NCBI GenBank assembly: GCA_028673005.1 | Contig: CM054114.1 | Location: 24,085,369 to 24,149,368 of the forward strand | DNA: 64,000 nucleotides | Direction: 5' to 3' | Source: Tanypteryx hageni | Taxonomy: Eukaryota; Arthropoda; Insecta; Odonata; Petaluridae | Part shown: positions 59,818 through 64,000 of the stretch, one piece after another | How the letters are laid out: the number at the start of each line of letters is the position of its first letter | Position numbering within the stretch: the stretch's first letter is position 1 | Notes under the pieces: generated by a model | Databases searched by the model: none | Seen by the model: only the letters and a program-made list of their open reading frames with translations | Told to the model about the DNA's origin: nothing | Made by a program: the position numbers and the translations under genes

Positions 59818-60110
59818 GGTGCAAGGTTTATTTCCTTCATTCATTAAAATATGCAAATATGGACCAAATTTCTCCATTATTATTTTATTCAACGGTCTCT
59901 ACTGTACAATATCTTACTCTGGCATCGTTTAGAAGTTATATGGAAGAATTTGCCAGAAACACGCATTCTTTTCGAAATTTTATGGCTTTTTCGTACTATT
60001 TACGGGTGTTGCCAAGGCGAACCTCATTGTTGCCTCCGATTGAATTAGCGCCTTCAAATAGACGAAAGAATTCTTTTATTCGCTTCGCGCAATGTCAAAC
60101 TTAATAGATT
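59818..60110 (-). mobile_element. LINE-type 3' end fragment, minus strand
   Basis: Reverse complement carries aatgaatgaaggaaataaaccttgcacctt, related to 31431-31690, and continues through tggagaaatttggtcc and gccttggcaacaccc. It truncates the fold-back right arm. The plus frames at 59851-60104 run antisense to the tail. Confidence 0.5.
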
Positions 60111-60307
60111 TCAACGTTAATAATTTAAAATATTACTGTTCAGTAAACATACGAAGAGGAAGAATAACGTGGCCAAAGAGTGGCCAATCATGTCGTGTAT
60201 ATTGATGACAGAACGTAATAAATTTGAAGCGCTTCATTTTCTGGGAGAATTCAAAGGATTGTCAGGAATTTATTAATTAATCAAACAATTGCATTTAGTA
60301 TAAATAC

Positions 60308-60358
<51 letters not shown>

Positions 60359-60360
60359 TA
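60111..60360. repeat. Unassigned DNA ending in a (TA)n microsatellite
   Basis: Nothing recognisable to 60310, then about 22 TA repeats at 60311-60355. Confidence 0.7.
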
Positions 60361-60770
60361 TTTATGCAAATACACTACTCTGTAAATAATTTGAAAAATT
60401 CAGCTTCCTAACTCATTCCGTAGTACCTAAACAGTTATGGTTTGTTTAAATATTAAGAATTTTTAACTGCCAAACAAATTAAAATATCAAAATTTGTATA
60501 ATCCCTCTTTCGTTTTTTTAAGAATTCTACTTGCAAAAAAATTTCAACTCCGTAGCGCATGCGGAAATACATAAACCATGAAAATTTGTTTAAACAATTG
60601 CGAATTTTTAGTGGCCGCATTGCTGCACTTTTTCGAATTTTCGATTTTTCTAGTCGGTTTTGCACAAAGTCCTATCTAAGAAAAACATTTCGAATCTCCA
60701 GCTCATCTGGAAGTGCCTAAACATTAGTATCCTCCTGTTATATGTTATATGTTATAATTATATATCGACG
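60361..60770. mobile_element. Partial TIR element (3' part), TTACAGAGGAGGAGGAT family
   Basis: Holds the inner landmarks (ttcagcttcctaactcat, tttagtggccgcattgctgcac, cgaatctccagctcatctggaagtgcctaaacattagtatcctcctgt) but not the left end. Confidence 0.65.
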
Positions 60771-61356
60771 ACTCTTACAGAGGAGGATATAACATACTGG
60801 TAGTTGGTGCTTGCATACTGCAAGCATTTCATCTCAACTTGAAAAAACATTCATTTTTCTGACAGACATTTTATCATTACAAATATTCTTTTAATTCTAA
60901 AGATTTCACCTCCGAAGCGATTTCCGTTTTTCCCACATGTAAAAATAATAGTTTAAAAAAATCCCCAAATGTCGCAATTTTAAAAATTTTGCACTTTCTC
61001 AACTCCGTGGCTCATTCGGAAATATATAAACCTTGAAAATTTGTATATACAATTGCGAATTTTTATCGGTCGCATTGTTGCACTTTTTAAAGATTTTCGC
61101 TTTTTCTAGTCGGTTTTGCACAAAATTCTACCTATGAAAAAAATTTCGAATCTCCAGCTTATCTGGAAGTATGGTGGTGATTTCCGGGATTCTGCCGTGT
61201 TGATCCATTTCCAGGAAATGGATCAACACGGCAGAATCCCGGAAATCACCACCATATCAACAGCACGCCGTGGAAGCCTTCGTACTAATTTATCTGGAAG
61301 TGCCTAAACATTAGTATCCTCCTGTTATGTGTTATATCCTCCTCCTCTGTAACGAA
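60771..61356. mobile_element. TIR element, TTACAGAGGAGGAGGAT family, with nested insertion
   Basis: Left end cttacagaggaggatataac near 60774; right end tatatcctcctcctctgtaa near 61336-61355. The body lacks part of the middle compared with 61411-62160 and carries the 119-bp palindromic insertion at 61171-61289. Confidence 0.65.
61171..61289. mobile_element. 119-bp insertion: perfect palindrome plus tail, 12-bp target duplication
   Basis: Arms 61171-61212 and 61214-61255 are exact reverse complements (42 bp, one central base at 61213). A 34-bp unpaired tail follows (61256-61289). The insertion is flanked by ttatctggaagt at 61159-61170 and 61290-61301; empty-site relatives read catctggaagtgcctaaac once. 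The insert is richer in GC than its surroundings. The second arm plus tail has an open frame from atggatcaac at 61217 for over 20 codons, with no recognised homology. Confidence 0.85.
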
Positions 61357-61369
61357 CGCCTATATAGAA

Positions 61370-61405
<36 letters not shown>

Positions 61406-61410
61406 GTTCC
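61357..61410. repeat. (TA)n loop between inverted element ends
   Basis: TA run (about 61371-61401) centred in an inverted repeat of the element ends (tatatcctcctcctctgtaa / ttacagaggaggaggaggat), able to form a strong hairpin. Confidence 0.8.
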
Positions 61411-62249
61411 TTACAGAGGAGGAGGAGGATATAACATACTAGTAGTTGGTGCTTCCATACTGCAAGCATTTCATCTCAACTTGAAAAAACATTCATTTTT
61501 CAGACAGACATTTCATCATTACATATGTTCTTTTTATTCTAAAGATTTCACCTCCGAAGCGATTTCCGTTTTCCCCAAATGTAAAAATAATAGTTAAAAA
61601 AAATCCCCAAATGTTGCAATTTTAAAAATTTTACACTTTCTTCATTATGGGATACTAATGCTACACATTTTAGCCAAATTTTAAAGTTGTAGCATTTCTA
61701 GAAGTAAAATAATATTTTTCTAATTGTATAAATTTAAATAATTTTTAACGGCCGGCGTAATTCATATATGGTAAAATTGAAATGTTTATTTGTCTAAATT
61801 CACTACTCTGTAAATAATATGAAAATTTCAGCTTCCTAGCTCATCCCGTAGTACCTAAACCGTTATCCATTTTTTTTAATTTAAGAATTTTTAACTGCCA
61901 AACAAATTAAAATATCAACATTTGTATAATCCCTAATTGCTTTTTTTTAATGAGTTCTACTTATAAAAAACTTTCAACTCTGTAGCACATGCGAAAATAC
62001 AAAAACCATGAAAATTTGTTTAAACAATTGCGAATTTTTAGCGGCCGCATTGTTGCGCTTTTTCAAGATTTTCGTTTTTTCTAGTCGGTTTTGCACAAAA
62101 TTGTACGTATGAAAAAAATTTCGAATCTCCAGCACATCTGGAAATGCCAAAACATTAGTATCATCCTATCATTCTATATAGACGTTCCTTACAGAGGAGG
62201 AGGATATAACATATAACAGGAGGATACTAATGTTTAGGCACTTCCAGAC
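61411..62249. mobile_element. TIR element, TTACAGAGGAGGAGGAT family, with inverted right end
   Basis: Left end ttacagaggaggaggaggat near 61411, the full set of inner landmarks, and a broken right end (agtatcatcct near 62157). It is followed at 62163-62249 by an 85-bp piece that is the reverse complement of 61292-61375. The arrangement implies a rearrangement or a nested element. Confidence 0.65.
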
Positions 62250-62254
62250 ACTAA

Positions 62255-62601
62255 TTAGGGTACCACCAGGATCGCATCAACAAGCTGGTTCAAAAACATG
62301 CCTCCAAAAAATTAATTTTAGGCTCCACCACCCACACAAAAGATAATAAAAAGGAAAACAAATATATTAAATTGCCTTATTTTCCTTCACTTAATAGGGG
62401 TTTGGACAGAATTTTCAGGAAAAAGGATTTTACAATAGCTTACAAGAGGCAACACAGTTTGAAAAATTTTCTGGGCATCACAAAAACAAAACTGAAATTT
62501 TAGACAAGTCAGGAATTTACAAAATTCAATGCTCGCATTGCCCCAAACAGTACATAGGCCAAACTAGGAGAAAGCTGGTCACTCGCTTCAAGGAACACTT
62601 C
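62255..62601 (+). pseudogene. Penelope-like element fragment with GIY-YIG endonuclease domain
   Basis: Frame one (62255-62503) encodes KLPYFPSLNRGL and an IFRKKDFTIAYK-type stretch ending KNFLG, the conserved linker before the nuclease in Penelope-like retroelements. After a one-base frame change near 62480-62500, frame two gives KSGIYKIQCSHCPKQYIGQ and TRFKEH, the GIY...YIG core with its conserved Arg/Glu region. The reverse transcriptase part is missing on the left, and the domain is cut at 62601 where the LINE tail begins. Inactive relic. Confidence 0.85.
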
Positions 62602-62648
62602 ATCATCATAGGTAGTCTGTCCGTAGACAGGTCCGTGATTATTCTTGG

Positions 62649-62897
62649 TTAAACCTGGTTCTCCATATATGTACTCCTATTTTCCGCTGTCCTCTTCATA
62701 TCTTGATAACTCTCTTTCCCTTTCAAATCGTCTATCAGCTGAAAGCTTTTCCTACCTCTTTCCCTTTTCCCATCTAGTTTTCCTTCTAACACGTCCTTAA
62801 TCATACTCTCTCTCCTCAGGTAATGTCCAACCCAGTTAGCCTTCCTCTTTCTGATGGTCTGTATAATCATTCGCTTCTCTCCTATTCTTCGTAGCAC
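62649..62897 (-). pseudogene. C-terminal part of the LINE protein, out of frame
   Basis: Encodes the RRIGEKR..KANWVGHYLRRES..DVLEGK block that normally follows the RT thumb in this LINE type, ending at a stop at 62649. Overlaps the preceding frame by 16 bases in a shifted phase. A sequencing or assembly error in the A-run is an alternative to a true mutation. Confidence 0.8.
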
Positions 62898-64000
62898 TTC
62901 ATCGCTTTTATCCTATCTTTCCATTTTATCTTCAGCATTCTCCTCCAAGTCCACATTTCAAAGCTTTCCAAGTATTTGATGTCATTTTTCCTTAGCGTCC
63001 ATGTTTCTGCCCCATACAATGCTATACTCCATACGTAGCATTTTATCAACTTCTTGCGGATATCTTCCCTTATATTCCCTGTAAGTAGTTGTTTCTTTCT
63101 TCTGAAAGCCGCTTTTGCTTTTCCTATTCTAGTTTTGATCTCATCCGTACATTTTGCCTCTCGTGTTATGATACTTCCAAGGTATTTATATTCTGAAACT
63201 TGTTCTAATGGCTTTCCCCCAATACTTATGTTCAGATTCTCTTCTTTACCCGATATTCGAATGACCTTGGATTTTTCTGTATTTATTTCCATACCGTATT
63301 TTCTACCAGTTATCACTAGTCTATTTATCATTTTTTGTAGCTCCTCTTCCTTTCTTGCTAGAAGTACTTGATCATCTGCGTATTTTACTGTTCTTATAAG
63401 CCTTCCTCCAATTTTGAAATCCTCTGTGCCTTCTAAAGCTTCTTGCATTAGACTTTCTCCGTATATATTGAATAGGGTTGGCGATAGGCAGCAGCCTTGT
63501 CTTACTCCTCTACCGATATTTATTCCGCAGGTGTCCACTTTCTCAAACATGACCTTTACAAATTGATTTTCATATAGATTCCTAATCAGTCTCCTGTCTT
63601 TCCAGTCTACACCTATATCCTTTAATATCCTTATCAATTTTACCCAATTTACTCTATCAAAGGCCTTCTGCCAGTCTGCGAAACATGGGCAGATATCTTG
63701 ATTGTATTCTATTGCCCTTTCTGATACGATTCTAACTACTCCTATAGCATCTCTAGTTCCTCGTCCTTTTCTGAAACCGAATTGATCTTCCCCTATTATT
63801 TCTTCTGCCTTTTTCTCCAGCCTTTTATTAAGAATCCTCGTGATGATCTTCGATGTGTGTGACAGAAGGCTTATAGTTCTGTAATCTTTACACTGCATTG
63901 CCTTTGGCTTCTTCTTTAGAGGGATCATTGTTACTTCTAGGAAATCCTGAGGCCACTCTCCCGTGTCGTAAATCTTATTAATTAATTTCGTGATCGCTTT
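62882..64000 (-). pseudogene. LINE reverse transcriptase, partial at the window edge, frameshifted near its C-terminus
   Basis: Open from 64000 to 62882; 24 codons precede the first in-frame Met at 63928. Counting from that Met, the RT fingers show QFGFRKGRGT (about 49-58), motif A FADWQKAFD (83-91, catalytic Asp 85), motif B GRGVRQGCCLSPTLFNIY (139-156) and the catalytic YADD (183-186). A thumb/connection region with KYLGSIIT and an ALYGAETWTL...WTWRRMLKIKW block follow, as in many insect endonuclease-reverse transcriptases. The expected C-terminal frame (VLRRIGEKR...ANWVGHYLRRES) is in a different frame, 62897-62649, so one indel in or near the A-run at 62906-62911 breaks it. It acts in target-primed reverse transcription when intact. 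Confidence 0.88.

Larger units (their letters stand above)
62600..64000 (-). mobile_element. Non-LTR retrotransposon (LINE), 3' part
   Basis: The 3' end is marked by an ATGATGATG tail (reverse complement of 62600-62610) placed within the Penelope-like fragment. The coding region runs off the right window edge, so the endonuclease half lies outside. A short 3' untranslated stretch lies between about 62611 and 62648. Clade not assigned. Confidence 0.85.

Overview
The window looks like repeat-rich, gene-poor, AT-rich animal nuclear DNA. A broken non-LTR retrotransposon (LINE), a Penelope-like GIY-YIG fragment, tRNA-derived SINE-like pieces, TIR elements and a large macrosatellite all point to an arthropod, probably an insect; this is inferred from element types, as no host gene is available to place it. 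I find no convincing host protein-coding gene. The many long open frames rich in Leu, Ser, Phe and Pro are artefacts of almost pure pyrimidine (or purine) DNA, which lacks stop codons on one strand.

Positions 1-45,808: a macrosatellite of about 7.18-kb units (1-7065, 7066-14245, 14246-21425, 21426-about 28430, 34100-about 41042), differing by roughly one to a few percent. Each unit has the same order: (i) a composite fold-back element of two ~0.6-kb inverted arms around a ~1-kb SINE-like loop, (ii) a ~540-bp AT-rich segment with an X-box-like palindrome, (iii) a 2.7-kb polypyrimidine tract, (iv) a ~300-bp higher-complexity segment, and (v) a ~1-kb transposon-derived segment opening with a GTCCGTCCGTC run. 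The array is interrupted by a 4.77-kb segment (28,741-33,509) that returns almost identically at 41,042-45,808. The layout is best read as a tandem duplication of about 12.7 kb covering one unit plus the array's right flank, followed by a ~373-bp deletion between two arm copies in the second copy.

Positions 45,809-53,700: AT-rich DNA, a miniature fold-back with a tRNA-like loop, a degenerate ~150-bp tandem repeat, a solo fold-back arm, and a 295-bp satellite (eight copies with a four-copy higher-order pattern) lying between TTAA-CCCTA-type ends. Beside it is a minus-strand frame ending in a PHD-like zinc finger of the pogo/Tigger kind, then a TIR-element-like stretch.

Positions 53,700-56,550: two purine-rich tracts, opposite in strand polarity to the array tracts, enclosing an unusually CpG-dense ~200-bp patch. 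Positions 56,800-62,250: TIR-like and SINE-like fragments, a further fold-back pair, (TA)n microsatellites, a cluster of elements with TTACAGAGGAGGAGGAT ends, and a 119-bp insertion carrying a perfect 42-bp-arm palindrome with 12-bp target duplications. Positions 62,250-64,000: a Penelope-like fragment cut at its GIY-YIG domain by the 3' end of a minus-strand LINE.

The components act as mobile DNA and tandem DNA rather than as a gene pathway. The most unusual object is the macrosatellite unit, which couples a long inverted repeat with a kilobase-scale polypyrimidine tract.
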